11,503 nt of DNA from DAOQVB01 sp964400865 (GCA_964400865.1 CAYNWG010000027.1:1-11503); one strand, 5' to 3'. Shown: positions 1-5,698, counted from the first letter of the stretch. Made by a program: numbers and translations. The notes: generated by a model not told the origin, from the sequence alone.

Positions 1-409
1 GATCTGTGCTTGGTCGCATGATTTGCTTGAAATTTTCATTTTCGAAAGCATTGGGAGTAGCGAACACACCTAGGAATGCTTGAGTCATCCAAGGTGCAAG
101 CCCTCGTTGCGAAAACACTTTATCGGGATCTATACCTTGCTCATACAGCTCATCTGTGCCAGTAAATGCGGCGGCAACTCGGTCTGAGTTTTTATTTAGT
201 AATTCGACAGCATCGGTAGCCCTAGTAAAAACTAAACATGTAGAATCTTCCAACGATTTATCTGATTCATTAGATTTAACTGTAATTGCGTATTCTCGAT
301 CTGCTGGTCGTTCAAATTGGTAACCCATCAGTACTAGAAGAGAAAGGAGCATATTTTGCCATTCTCCAGCAGGTACAATAATTATTGTTTGCTCTGTTTC
401 TTTTTTCAT
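1..409 (-). CDS. HisG-like protein (ATP phosphoribosyltransferase fold), 5' part only
   Basis: This open frame runs off the window edge, and 136 codons are visible from an ATG at 409-407. The order of motifs resembles the first domain of HisG, which joins ATP to PRPP in the first step of histidine synthesis. An N-terminal strand ending VPAGEW (residues 12-17) sits where HisG has PKGR. A helix and GY follow (29-30), then LVFTRATDAVELL (59-71) where HisG has FLRPQDIPTYV, and AAFTGTDELYE (80-90) where HisG has DLGITGKDVLLE. The PKGR lysine and arginine are not kept, so the protein is divergent. Independent support comes from upstream, where a His-rich leader peptide and attenuator lead directly into this gene. 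Only a weak purine-rich stretch (AGAAAG) precedes the start. Another periplasmic-binding-type fold remains possible because the catalytic PRPP region lies outside the window. Confidence 0.55.
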   Translation of the reverse strand, partial: MKKETEQTIIIVPAGEWQNMLLSLLVLMGYQFERPADREYAITVKSNESDKSLEDSTCLVFTRATDAVELLNKNSDRVAAAFTGTDELYEQGIDPDKVFSQRGLAPWMTQAFLGVFATPNAFENENFKQIMRPSTD

Positions 410-444
410 TTTTTTCTTTCTTTTGATTAATTACTAAGGAATAC

Positions 445-480
445 AAAAACTCCCCCGCCATTTGCAAATGGCGGGGGAGT
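445..480 (-). terminator. Attenuator terminator hairpin of the his-type leader
   Basis: Positions 449-480 form a perfect inverted repeat of two 16-base arms. The arm at 480-465 (minus strand) reads ACTCCCCCGCCATTTG. The GC-rich stem is followed on the minus strand directly by five T residues (449-445), then G, which is the form of an intrinsic terminator. It lies inside the transcribed leader, 36 bases before the HisG-like start, so it would stop transcription before that gene. On the plus strand the T-run begins only 7 bases beyond the stem and no plus-strand gene needs it. Confidence 0.8.
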
Positions 481-505
481 GAATTACTTTTTTTTGATTT
501 TTATG

Positions 506-580
506 CTACGAAAACAACTCTCCGCCATTGGCCGGGGAGTGGTGATGAACTACTAGATTATTGTTTATTTGCTTTAACAC
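506..580 (-). CDS. hisL: His attenuator leader peptide (24 aa)
   Basis: This short frame opens with GTG at 580-578 and ends with TAG at 508-506. Residues 9-16 read LVVHHHSP, with three consecutive His codons (CAT CAC CAC) at 547-539. The GTG starts exactly 7 bases after a TATACT -10 box, so the transcript should begin at or next to the start codon, and there is no ribosome-binding site. A ribosome stalled at the His codons would cover arm 1 of the following hairpin. One that reaches the stop would cover arm 2 and allow the terminator. The proposed job is to sense charged tRNA-His and control the HisG-like gene. The GTG start and leaderless initiation are inferred. The His run and its placement are seen directly. 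The symbol is given by analogy with enterobacterial hisL. Confidence 0.75.
   Translation of the reverse strand: MLKQINNNLVVHHHSPANGGELFS
517..540 (-). promoter_or_regulatory. Leader hairpin 1:2 (pause and antiterminator-forming element)
   Basis: The arms 540-531 and 526-517 (minus strand ACTCCCCGGC and GGCGGAGAGT) pair with one C-C-type mismatch and one wobble around a four-base loop. The 3' arm GGCGGAGAGT is also nearly complementary to ACTCCCCCGCC, the 5' arm of the terminator at 480-470. Five continuous G-C pairs plus four more pass around a mismatch and a bulged C. The two structures are therefore mutually exclusive, as segments 1:2, 2:3 and 3:4 are in amino-acid operon attenuators. The His codons of the leader peptide lie immediately 5' of and into arm 1, and the leader stop codon lies 9 bases after arm 2. 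Confidence 0.75.
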
Positions 581-587
581 AGGTGAC

Positions 588-616
588 AGTATATCAAAGA
601 ACATAATCTATGTCAA
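588..616 (-). promoter_or_regulatory. Consensus sigma-70-type promoter of the his-type leader
   Basis: On the minus strand TTGACA (616-611) is followed by exactly 17 bases and TATACT (593-588). This is a perfect -35 box with optimal spacing and a five-of-six -10 box. Transcription should start near 581-580, at the leader-peptide GTG, giving a leader of about 170 bases before the HisG-like ATG. The -35 box overlaps an imperfect palindrome, GTCAACATGCTAAC at 612-625 (five of seven positions symmetric). This could be an operator, possibly for the adjacent TrpR-family protein. The promoter is well supported and the operator is speculative. Confidence 0.85.
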
Positions 617-659
617 CATGCTAACACGATAATATATGAATTTAATTCTGATCTGGAGA

Positions 660-995
660 TTAGGTTTTTCTTCGCTTGTGTAATTTAGTTTCAGCCTTCG
701 GATAAAATGTGTTCAATACCTGTCGGTAACCGCCAAATGGCTCTTGATTGAGGAAACGAGCTACTCGCGTAACGGTGGTGGTGCTGGCGTTTGTTTGACC
801 CGCAATTTCTACGTAAGACAAGTTGGTGGTCCACAAAAGCTTGGCTATCTGAAAACGTTGGGCAAGTTCTTCCAGTTCTTTGGGAGTGGACACATCGTAT
901 AGAAAATTGAGCATTTTTGAGGGGTTTTCAAGCTTCGCCAGGACTTTTGCTAACTCGATAATTGTTTTTTGATTAGTGGGGGAAATTTGGGGCAT
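660..995 (-). CDS. TrpR-family regulator, YerC/YecD type (111 aa)
   Basis: The protein matches the YerC/YecD branch of the TrpR superfamily in length and order. A helical N-terminal part leads to LYDVSTPKELEELAQRFQIAKLL (residues 32-54, shown in part). A helix-turn-helix at about 58-83 follows, with SYVEIAGQTNAS as the first helix and turn and STTTVTRVARFLN as the recognition segment, then a basic tail. Such proteins are dimeric DNA-binding repressors, and some are linked to amino-acid synthesis genes. The frame stays open upstream to 1043. I chose the ATG at 995 because a TATACT box ends 7 bases before it and a start at 1043 would lie upstream of that promoter. The next gene on the same strand is the his-type leader and HisG-like gene, so control of histidine genes is a reasonable inference. 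The ligand cannot be read from the sequence. Confidence 0.85.
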   Translation of the reverse strand: MPQISPTNQKTIIELAKVLAKLENPSKMLNFLYDVSTPKELEELAQRFQIAKLLWTTNLSYVEIAGQTNASTTTVTRVARFLNQEPFGGYRQVLNTFYPKAETKLHKRRKT

Positions 996-1002
996 ATATA
1001 GT

Positions 1003-1008
1003 AGTATA
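1003..1008 (-). promoter_or_regulatory. -10 box for the TrpR-family gene, leaderless spacing
   Basis: TATACT on the minus strand lies exactly 7 bases before the ATG at 995, which places the transcript start at the start codon. No good -35 hexamer is seen at 16-18 bases. It is divergent from, and only about 20 bases away from, the tRNA-Ala -10 box, so the two promoters probably share bound polymerase space. Confidence 0.6.
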
Positions 1009-1028
1009 ACCTGATGAGTGGCAGGCTG

Positions 1029-1034
1029 TATAAT
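1029..1034 (+). promoter_or_regulatory. -10 box for tRNA-Ala
   Basis: A perfect TATAAT lies 20 bases before the mature tRNA 5' end, putting the likely start near 1041 with a short 5' trailer to be removed by RNase P. No convincing -35 box is visible. Confidence 0.55.
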
Positions 1035-1054
1035 CGGTGGCACGCCAAAAAAAC

Positions 1055-1127
1055 GGGCCAGTAGCTCAGTTGGTAGAGCGCTGCATTCGCATTGCAGAGG
1101 TCAGGGGTTCGACTCCCCTCTGGTCCA
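1055..1127 (+). tRNA. tRNA-Ala, anticodon CGC
   Basis: A complete cloverleaf can be drawn. The acceptor stem GGGCCAG/CTGGTCC carries a G3-U70 wobble, the alanine identity pair. The D arm contains AGCTCAGTTGGTAGAGC. The anticodon stem CTGCA/TGCAG (1081-1085 and 1093-1097) holds the loop TTCGCAT with CGC at 1088-1090, which reads GCG codons. The T arm has GGTTCGACTCC, and A1127 is the discriminator base. The CCA end is not encoded (CTT follows). The GNAT gene downstream has its own promoter. Confidence 0.97.
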
Positions 1128-1176
1128 CTTAATCATATTTGAATAAATCACTTCTCGATAGATGTACTTAGACGTT

Positions 1177-1185
1177 TGCTATACT
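1177..1185 (+). promoter_or_regulatory. Extended -10 promoter of the GNAT gene, leaderless spacing
   Basis: TGCTATACT contains the TGn extension plus TATACT (1180-1185). The ATG at 1192 follows after 6 bases, so the transcript should begin at the start codon. This decides for the ATG at 1192 over the one at 1162, which lies upstream of the promoter. Confidence 0.65.
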
Positions 1186-1191
1186 GGTTTC

Positions 1192-1680
1192 ATGATCTCA
1201 ATTCGCGAATATCAGAATTCCGATAAACTAACAATCATCGACTGGTTTAATCTGTTGCATGATTATTTAGTCAGCCTCGATCCGATCAAGCGACTTAGAA
1301 GAGCGCCTGAATATGGAGAAGTTTTTTTCGATTCAAGTTTCAAACAAGTGGTTGAGGGGAATGGTAAGATTTTCATTGCTAGTGATTTGGGTGTCGATGT
1401 TGGTTTTGTCAGTGGCTTCATCGAAAAACAATCTGAAAAAAATATGCTAGAACTAGTTCCGACCAAACTAGGGATAGTTATGGATTTGTTTGTGGTAGAA
1501 ACACACCGTAAGCAAGGAATAGGCGAAGCTTTATTAAAACAAATGGAAAGATACCTGATATCTCAAGGTTGTGATGGTTTGTGGGTCAATGTGGTGGCCT
1601 TCAACCCAGCACTCGATTTTTACAAGAAGAAAGGTTATATGGAGCGGGAAGTTGGATTGATTAAAAGAGTTGAGTTGTAA
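1192..1680 (+). CDS. GNAT-family N-acetyltransferase (162 aa)
   Basis: This is a GCN5-related acetyltransferase, a cytoplasmic enzyme that moves the acetyl group of acetyl-CoA to an amine. The core is plain: the strand MDLFVVETHR leads into the CoA pyrophosphate loop RKQGIGEALL (R106 to about L115, motif Q/RxxGxG/A). A helix follows, then the strand LWVNVVAFN and the C-terminal signature ALDFYKKKGY. The length is that of a single-domain GNAT. The substrate cannot be told. A start at 1162 would add ten residues, but they precede the extended -10 box and do not resemble the family's beginning. The gene sits alone between tRNA-Ala and the deoxyribosyltransferase-like gene, which has a separate promoter candidate. 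Confidence 0.9.
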   Translation: MISIREYQNSDKLTIIDWFNLLHDYLVSLDPIKRLRRAPEYGEVFFDSSFKQVVEGNGKIFIASDLGVDVGFVSGFIEKQSEKNMLELVPTKLGIVMDLFVVETHRKQGIGEALLKQMERYLISQGCDGLWVNVVAFNPALDFYKKKGYMEREVGLIKRVEL

Positions 1681-1687
1681 TCGCGTG

Positions 1688-1696
1688 TGGTACACT
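1688..1696 (+). promoter_or_regulatory. Possible extended -10 promoter of the deoxyribosyltransferase-like gene
   Basis: TGGTACACT (TGn plus TACACT at 1691-1696) lies just after the GNAT stop codon. A start near 1703 would leave a leader of about 26 bases carrying AGGA before the ATG at 1729. TTGAGT at 1670-1675 is a poor -35 box at 15 bases. Confidence 0.4.
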
Positions 1697-1728
1697 CACC
1701 AAGTCTGCTCAGACAACAGGATGTTGAT

Positions 1729-2418
1729 ATGGGTAGAACGTTTTCAGAAAAACATGGTGTTATGGAAATGAAAGCAACTTCGATAGAATACGCACTTTCC
1801 TCCAAGGTGGACTATGTACCTAACGACCAAAGTGGTTTGAGTACTTGGCAGAAGTTGCTTGGAGAAATTCGCCGGGCTGATAGAGTCAGAGTAGATTGGA
1901 ATGGTCAGTCTATGGAAGGTCTGTTTCAACTTGGTATGGCTTTCGCTCTGCGAAAGCCCATTGTTATCGATAGTTTGCCCACATTTGACAATCAAACGAA
2001 ATCATTTCCACGAATGATAACCGCATGGGCAGACCAGCCCGATTTTGAGTCGAGTTGCGATCAGTCACAAGGAAAGAATATCTTTCTGATTTGTCCAGTT
2101 AGAAATCAGGATGAGGCTACTCGATTACTTCTGGAGGAAATTTCTCAAGACCCATCAATGTATTATCCAGCTAGAGAGACCAACCAGATTGATGAAACGG
2201 GAGGGCTGCGAATTTGCGCAGACAATCGCAGTGCGATGGAATCTGCACAAGCAGTTTGGTTTGTTTGGGATGGTCTCTCTCAAGGGAGCATTTTTGATCT
2301 AGGTATGGCATTTGCGCTGGGCAAACCCATTAGGCCAGTGCAGGTTCCGCCACCAACTCAAGAGCCATCATTCCAAAACTTCGCTACAGAATATTCGAAT
2401 TATGATAGACCTGTTTGA
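1729..2418 (+). CDS. Protein with two nucleoside 2-deoxyribosyltransferase-like domains (229 aa)
   Basis: Two related segments are visible. The second (about 117-203) starts with the strand NIFLICPVRN, continues through YYPARETNQ and LRICADNRSAMESAQAVW, and ends FDLGMAFALGKPI. This is the pattern of nucleoside 2-deoxyribosyltransferase-like folds, in which an (E/D)xGxAxALGKP helix follows an acidic/aromatic strand. The first (about 16-80) keeps only the later half: IRRADRVRVDWNG, then FQLGMAFALRKPIVI, with no clear opening strand. Members exchange bases on deoxyribonucleosides or cleave nucleotides at the glycosidic bond. Whether this protein has either activity is unknown. I chose the ATG at 1729, preceded by AGGA at 8 bases. 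The frame is open to a GTG at 1687, which lies inside the promoter candidate. An ATG at 1762 or 1768 is another possible start. Confidence 0.7.
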   Translation: MGRTFSEKHGVMEMKATSIEYALSSKVDYVPNDQSGLSTWQKLLGEIRRADRVRVDWNGQSMEGLFQLGMAFALRKPIVIDSLPTFDNQTKSFPRMITAWADQPDFESSCDQSQGKNIFLICPVRNQDEATRLLLEEISQDPSMYYPARETNQIDETGGLRICADNRSAMESAQAVWFVWDGLSQGSIFDLGMAFALGKPIRPVQVPPPTQEPSFQNFATEYSNYDRPV

Positions 2419-2564
2419 GAAATATAGGTAAGTACCTTAAAGGAAAAGCATATGATGGTGGGATAAATTGATCAAGAATCACCTGATCAATACCAAATAC
2501 AAGAAATTGAAATCACCGAACAAAGAACAAGGTATATGGCTTAGATAACTAGGATTACATTTGG
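2419..2564. repeat. Gap between convergent genes with one 8-bp inverted repeat
   Basis: No gene is seen here. ATTGATCA (2467-2474) and TGATCAAT (2484-2491) form an 8-bp stem with a 9-base loop between the two facing stop codons. Neither strand has a T-run after it, so it could mark the 3' ends of both transcripts but is not a typical intrinsic terminator. I see nothing else in the gap. Confidence 0.4.
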
Positions 2565-3623
2565 TTAAGTTATGATAATCGTATCCTCATGCCTGTAGCC
2601 AAACTTGCCTGGCAAATATATGCCCGGTTCGATGGTAATTGCCATGTTTTTTTCAATGAGTTGTTGGTTGCGACTGTTGAGTGAGGGCGGCTCGTGGATG
2701 TCGAGTCCTAGTCCGTGACCAGTAGTGTGAATAAACTGTGAGCCGAAACCGGCTTTTTCAATTACTCCACGAGCCGCCGCATCGATCTGCGAAGCAGTGA
2801 GTAATTTGGGCCTGCGCTCCACAAGTTCAACAGCCTGGTGAAATGCATCTGTAACAGCCCGCTCAATTTCCAGGAACTCAGAGTTGGGAGTTTCGCCAAA
2901 CCAAATAGTTCGTGTCACATCAGCTCGATAACCCTCCCAAGTAGCTCCAAAATCGATTAAAATTGGCATTTCCTGAACAAGTTTGAGTTTTCCAGGTTGG
3001 TAGTGGGGCAGAGCAGTGTGTGAACCAAAGGCGACAATCGTTGGAAACGCCAATTTGCGACTACCATCCTTTTTCATCAACTCTTCAAGTAAGTCTGCCA
3101 CTTGAAGTTCTGTTTGTCCCACTTGCAGTTTCGGAATTAATTGTGCGAAGCTCCTCATTGAGATTTCACAAGCTCGACCAATGGCTGTTTGTTCAGATTC
3201 ATCTTTGATCATTCGAAGTTTCCAAATCAAATTACGATCCAACGCTTGGATTGGTTTTCCGTATGAGTTTGTTAGGGCAAGATACTCTGACGCCAACAAC
3301 GAACGCATATCTACAAAGAGCGTTTCCACTCTTGACAGAACATTCGGGTTTTTAATGTGGGATAGGAGTGATGATTCTGAACTATCGCCAACAATAGTGA
3401 TGGCAGGGATTGTCGGCATCACGGTGAGCGGGGGGATAAAAAGTATCGCCCTAGATTCATCAAAATATGCTAACGCCTCGCGCTCAGTAGGTTCCAAAAA
3501 TTCTGAAAAACCGAAAAAATAATCAATGTCAGTAGCTCTGGTGAGTAGCACTGCGCTTTTCGAGGGAAGAAGTGAGAGGAGTCGAGATCTGCGCAAACTT
3601 TGCTGATCTCGCTTGTCGCTCAT
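2565..3623 (-). CDS. M24-family metallopeptidase (Xaa-Pro aminopeptidase-like, 352 aa)
   Basis: The protein has the two-part build of cytoplasmic Xaa-Pro peptidases, which release residues N-terminal to proline. A short creatinase-like N-terminal domain covers about 1-130. A pita-bread catalytic domain begins near IWKLRMIKDESE (133-144). All five metal ligands are present: D224 in LIDFGA, D235 in RADVTR, H303 in TTGHGLGLDIHE, E332 in ITIEPGIY and E346 in HEDT. H207 in LPHYQP fits the substrate-site histidine. The C-terminus stops at EDTIIIT, about ten residues short of many relatives, though no ligand is lost. The ATG at 3623 lies one base after the stop of the upstream gene (TAAGATG), with GAGG just before that stop, so translation is probably coupled. 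A start at 3707 would overlap the upstream gene by 83 bases. Methionine aminopeptidase is less likely because of the N-terminal domain. Confidence 0.9.
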   Translation of the reverse strand: MSDKRDQQSLRRSRLLSLLPSKSAVLLTRATDIDYFFGFSEFLEPTEREALAYFDESRAILFIPPLTVMPTIPAITIVGDSSESSLLSHIKNPNVLSRVETLFVDMRSLLASEYLALTNSYGKPIQALDRNLIWKLRMIKDESEQTAIGRACEISMRSFAQLIPKLQVGQTELQVADLLEELMKKDGSRKLAFPTIVAFGSHTALPHYQPGKLKLVQEMPILIDFGATWEGYRADVTRTIWFGETPNSEFLEIERAVTDAFHQAVELVERRPKLLTASQIDAAARGVIEKAGFGSQFIHTTGHGLGLDIHEPPSLNSRNQQLIEKNMAITIEPGIYLPGKFGYRHEDTIIIT

Positions 3624-3624
3624 C

Positions 3625-4455
3625 TTAGTTTTCCTCGCGCTTATCGAGTGTGGCAAGTGAGCGAATAACTGTTGCAGAGTTTGATTTTTCTCCTTTATAA
3701 CCAACAACTAGCACGGTTAAATCCTTTTCAAACTTATCGAAAGTTGTTTGGGAGCCATTCGCATTTTGAAACTTGGTGGTCTTTATGACTGAAAAGGTAT
3801 TGCTGATGCCAGAAGACCGACTTATCACCGTAATGGAGCTACTTGTAATTGAGTCAATGATGCCAAGCTCAACCATCGGTTGTGCAGCAATCGGATTAGA
3901 AGTAAAAACGGTAATTTGTTGAGGCGTAAAGCTGGAATTGGAGGTTTCTTTTGAGCGATCAACACTGTTGGCGCCGATAATGAGTACCCAGTTATCAACC
4001 GCGATGTCTGAAGTTTTAATTACTTTTGCACCTTGTTTTACTCGAACGGATTCAGGAAGCGGAATAATAGTGATTCCCTCAACTGTAGTAATGGTGAGCG
4101 AATCATCTGTGATTCGCTCAACTTTGCCATAGATAGCTCTTCGGAGTTGGTTGATGCTTTCAATTATTGTAGTCAATTTTTTTTCTTGCTCTTGACTTAA
4201 TTGTTTATTAATTCGTTCATTAATGGCTTTATTAATACTGTCAGGATTTGGGGTGGCGCTGCCGCCATCTTCAATTTCTTTGCCTTCTAATTGGTCATCA
4301 ATATCTTTACCCTCCAATCGAACATCAATCGATCCGCTTTTAGTACTCGTTTGAGCGGAAATGGCAGTTGCAGATTGAGAAACTGAACAAGAAAAAATTG
4401 TTAAGAAGCAAGCTGTAATGAAGAGCTGGCGTGCAGATATGGTTGTCTTTTTCAT
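3625..4455 (-). CDS. Exported DUF5666-like protein (276 aa)
   Basis: The N-terminus is a signal peptide: KK, a hydrophobic stretch (about 10-22), then SQSATA-ISA, which fits signal peptidase I after about residue 31. Cys23 in TIFSC could be a lipobox, but Phe at position -2 is poor. A low-complexity acidic linker with an internal duplication (RLEGKDID, QLEGKEIE) follows. There are then two similar beta-rich units, at about 115-185 (GKVERITDDSLTITTVEG to DNWVLIIGA) and 195-265 (LGIIDSITSSSITVISRSSG to LTVLVVGYKG). Repeats of the form G-x-V-x-x-I ... ITV ... V-x-V-x-G resemble DUF5666 domains of secreted proteins of unknown function. It is the middle gene of a three-gene operon, 23 bases after the Ig-like gene, with GGGAAAG upstream of its ATG. 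The function is unknown; the location is probably outside the membrane. Confidence 0.65.
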   Translation of the reverse strand: MKKTTISARQLFITACFLTIFSCSVSQSATAISAQTSTKSGSIDVRLEGKDIDDQLEGKEIEDGGSATPNPDSINKAINERINKQLSQEQEKKLTTIIESINQLRRAIYGKVERITDDSLTITTVEGITIIPLPESVRVKQGAKVIKTSDIAVDNWVLIIGANSVDRSKETSNSSFTPQQITVFTSNPIAAQPMVELGIIDSITSSSITVISRSSGISNTFSVIKTTKFQNANGSQTTFDKFEKDLTVLVVGYKGEKSNSATVIRSLATLDKREEN

Positions 4456-4478
4456 GGTTTATCTAACTTTCCCAGAGA

Positions 4479-4943
4479 TTATCTGGCGCTTTTACTTGCC
4501 TCTGGAGAAACGTCAATAGGCACTTCTTTTTCGTATACAACTACTCGATCGGCTGAAAAAGTCACGCCATCTTGATTGGCGGCAACTATGGTGAAAAAAT
4601 TGGGACCTTCTTTTAAGGATAGAACAATGCTAAAAGCTCCCTTGTCATCCGCCTCAAAGATTTGTTGTGTATCATTGGCAAATAGTACCAATAATGCACT
4701 GGGGTCAGATTTGCCAGTAATGGTAATATCGGCATTTGCAGAAATGAGTCCTTGGGTTGGGTAACTAATTGATAATCGGGCTAAGTCATCTGGGGAAGGA
4801 GAGACCGAAGGAGCAACTTCATCAGTAAGCGGGGTTGTAGCGACACTCGAGTCATTTACCGACTGCAGTTTATACACGCCAACCGTAACCAAGAGGCCAA
4901 AAAGCAACCCGATAACCACCGCAATAATGGTTTCTTTATGCAT
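4479..4943 (-). CDS. Membrane-anchored Ig-like domain protein (154 aa)
   Basis: A single N-terminal membrane segment (about residues 6-24, IIAVVIGLLFGLLVTVGVY) is followed by a Ser/Pro-rich linker (about 30-55). One Ig-like beta-sandwich follows at about 58-142: ISYPTQGLISANADITITGKS, then DDKGAFSIVLSLKEGPNFFTIVAA and DRVVVYEKE (shown in parts). This pattern is like the bacterial Ig and glucodextranase-B-type domains used as spacers or binding modules at the cell surface. I chose the ATG at 4943 because TATACT ends 7 bases before it. The open frame continues to 5009 but would run through that promoter. It is the first gene of the operon with the DUF5666-like and M24 genes, and is divergent from the MBL-fold gene. 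No enzyme motif is visible. Confidence 0.7.
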   Translation of the reverse strand: MHKETIIAVVIGLLFGLLVTVGVYKLQSVNDSSVATTPLTDEVAPSVSPSPDDLARLSISYPTQGLISANADITITGKSDPSALLVLFANDTQQIFEADDKGAFSIVLSLKEGPNFFTIVAANQDGVTFSADRVVVYEKEVPIDVSPEASKSAR

Positions 4944-4950
4944 AAACTTT

Positions 4951-4956
4951 AGTATA
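4951..4956 (-). promoter_or_regulatory. -10 box of the Ig-like/DUF5666/M24 operon, leaderless spacing
   Basis: TATACT on the minus strand lies exactly 7 bases before the ATG at 4943. No -35 consensus is seen. The spacing matches the other leaderless starts in this window. Confidence 0.6.
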
Positions 4957-5007
4957 CCGTTAAAGTAAGACTTACGTTTGTACAGTGCTATGGTAACATA
5001 AGGGCAC

Positions 5008-5014
5008 AAGGGGG
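5008..5014 (+). promoter_or_regulatory. Strong Shine-Dalgarno site of the MBL-fold gene
   Basis: AAGGGGG stands 3 bases before the ATG at 5018 and fixes the start. It contrasts with the many starts here that have no such site. A weak extended -10 candidate, TGCTATGGT, is at 4986-4994. Confidence 0.6.
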
Positions 5015-5017
5015 ACT

Positions 5018-5695
5018 ATGCAAATTGTATATCTTGGTCATTCATCGTTCAAACTGAAGGGAAAAAATGGGAGTGTGGTAACCGATCCATTTTCTCAAAG
5101 TTCAGTTGGTTTCCCATTTCCATCAACCACTACAGATATTATTACTGTGTCTCATCAGCACAATGATCACAACGCCGTTGGGTTACTAAAGCCAACTAGT
5201 CGGAGAGAGCGTCCATTCCTTGTTACTCAACCTGGCGAATATGAGGTTGGTGGCATCTCAGTTTTTGGTGTGCCAACTTTTCATGATGATGTAGTTGGCG
5301 CACTACGTGGAAACAATACTGTTTTTACCATATTTCTCGAGGGCATTCGCTTATGCCACCTGGGTGATCTTGGTCATCCATTGTCAACCGAACAGGTTGA
5401 AGCAATCGGCAGCGTTGATGTGCTGTTCTGTCCTGTTGGGGGAGTTTTCACTTTAGATCCAGCGGCAGCAGTTAAAACCATTCGACAGCTTGAGCCTTCA
5501 ATTGTGATTCCCATGCACTATAAAACAGCTAAACATGAACCATCAATTTTTGGAGAGCTGAAAACTGTTGAAGAATTTTTACACACATATGGTGTAGAAG
5601 TTGAGCCGGTAACAAAATTGGAAATTACAAGTCTAAAACTGCCCGAGGAAACTGAAATTGTGGTTCTTACCCCCACAGCTTTGTCCGAAGCGTAG
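5018..5695 (+). CDS. MBL-fold metal-dependent hydrolase (225 aa)
   Basis: This is a single-domain metallo-beta-lactamase-fold protein of the small UPF0173/Beta_lactamase_3-like kind. Visible motifs are LGHSSF (6-11), the acidic TDPF (D23), the metal site SHQHNDHN (H46, H48, D50, H51), HLGDLGH with D117 as bridging ligand, and IPMHYK with H167. The usual histidine between the second and third motifs may be H90 in PTFHDD. The protein should bind two metal ions and hydrolyse a phosphate ester, lactone or similar bond in the cytoplasm; the substrate is unknown. It is divergent from the Ig-like operon. Its stop is followed after 3 bases by dnaB, so the two genes are almost certainly co-transcribed, but this does not itself show a role in replication. 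Confidence 0.85.
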   Translation: MQIVYLGHSSFKLKGKNGSVVTDPFSQSSVGFPFPSTTTDIITVSHQHNDHNAVGLLKPTSRRERPFLVTQPGEYEVGGISVFGVPTFHDDVVGALRGNNTVFTIFLEGIRLCHLGDLGHPLSTEQVEAIGSVDVLFCPVGGVFTLDPAAAVKTIRQLEPSIVIPMHYKTAKHEPSIFGELKTVEEFLHTYGVEVEPVTKLEITSLKLPEETEIVVLTPTALSEA

Positions 5696-5698
5696 TCT

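Noticed and set aside
449..540. Two similar GC-rich palindromic units that might be a short CRISPR or dispersed palindromic repeat
   Set aside because: There are only two units and no spacer regularity, and the arm sequences, U-tract and leader peptide fit an attenuator far better.
1162..1191. Ten-residue N-terminal extension of the GNAT protein
   Set aside because: The extension contains the extended -10 box TGCTATACT, and the family alignment begins at the later Met.
2467..2491. Bidirectional terminator between the convergent genes
   Set aside because: The 8-bp stem has no T-run on either side and is AT-rich, so terminator activity is not supported.
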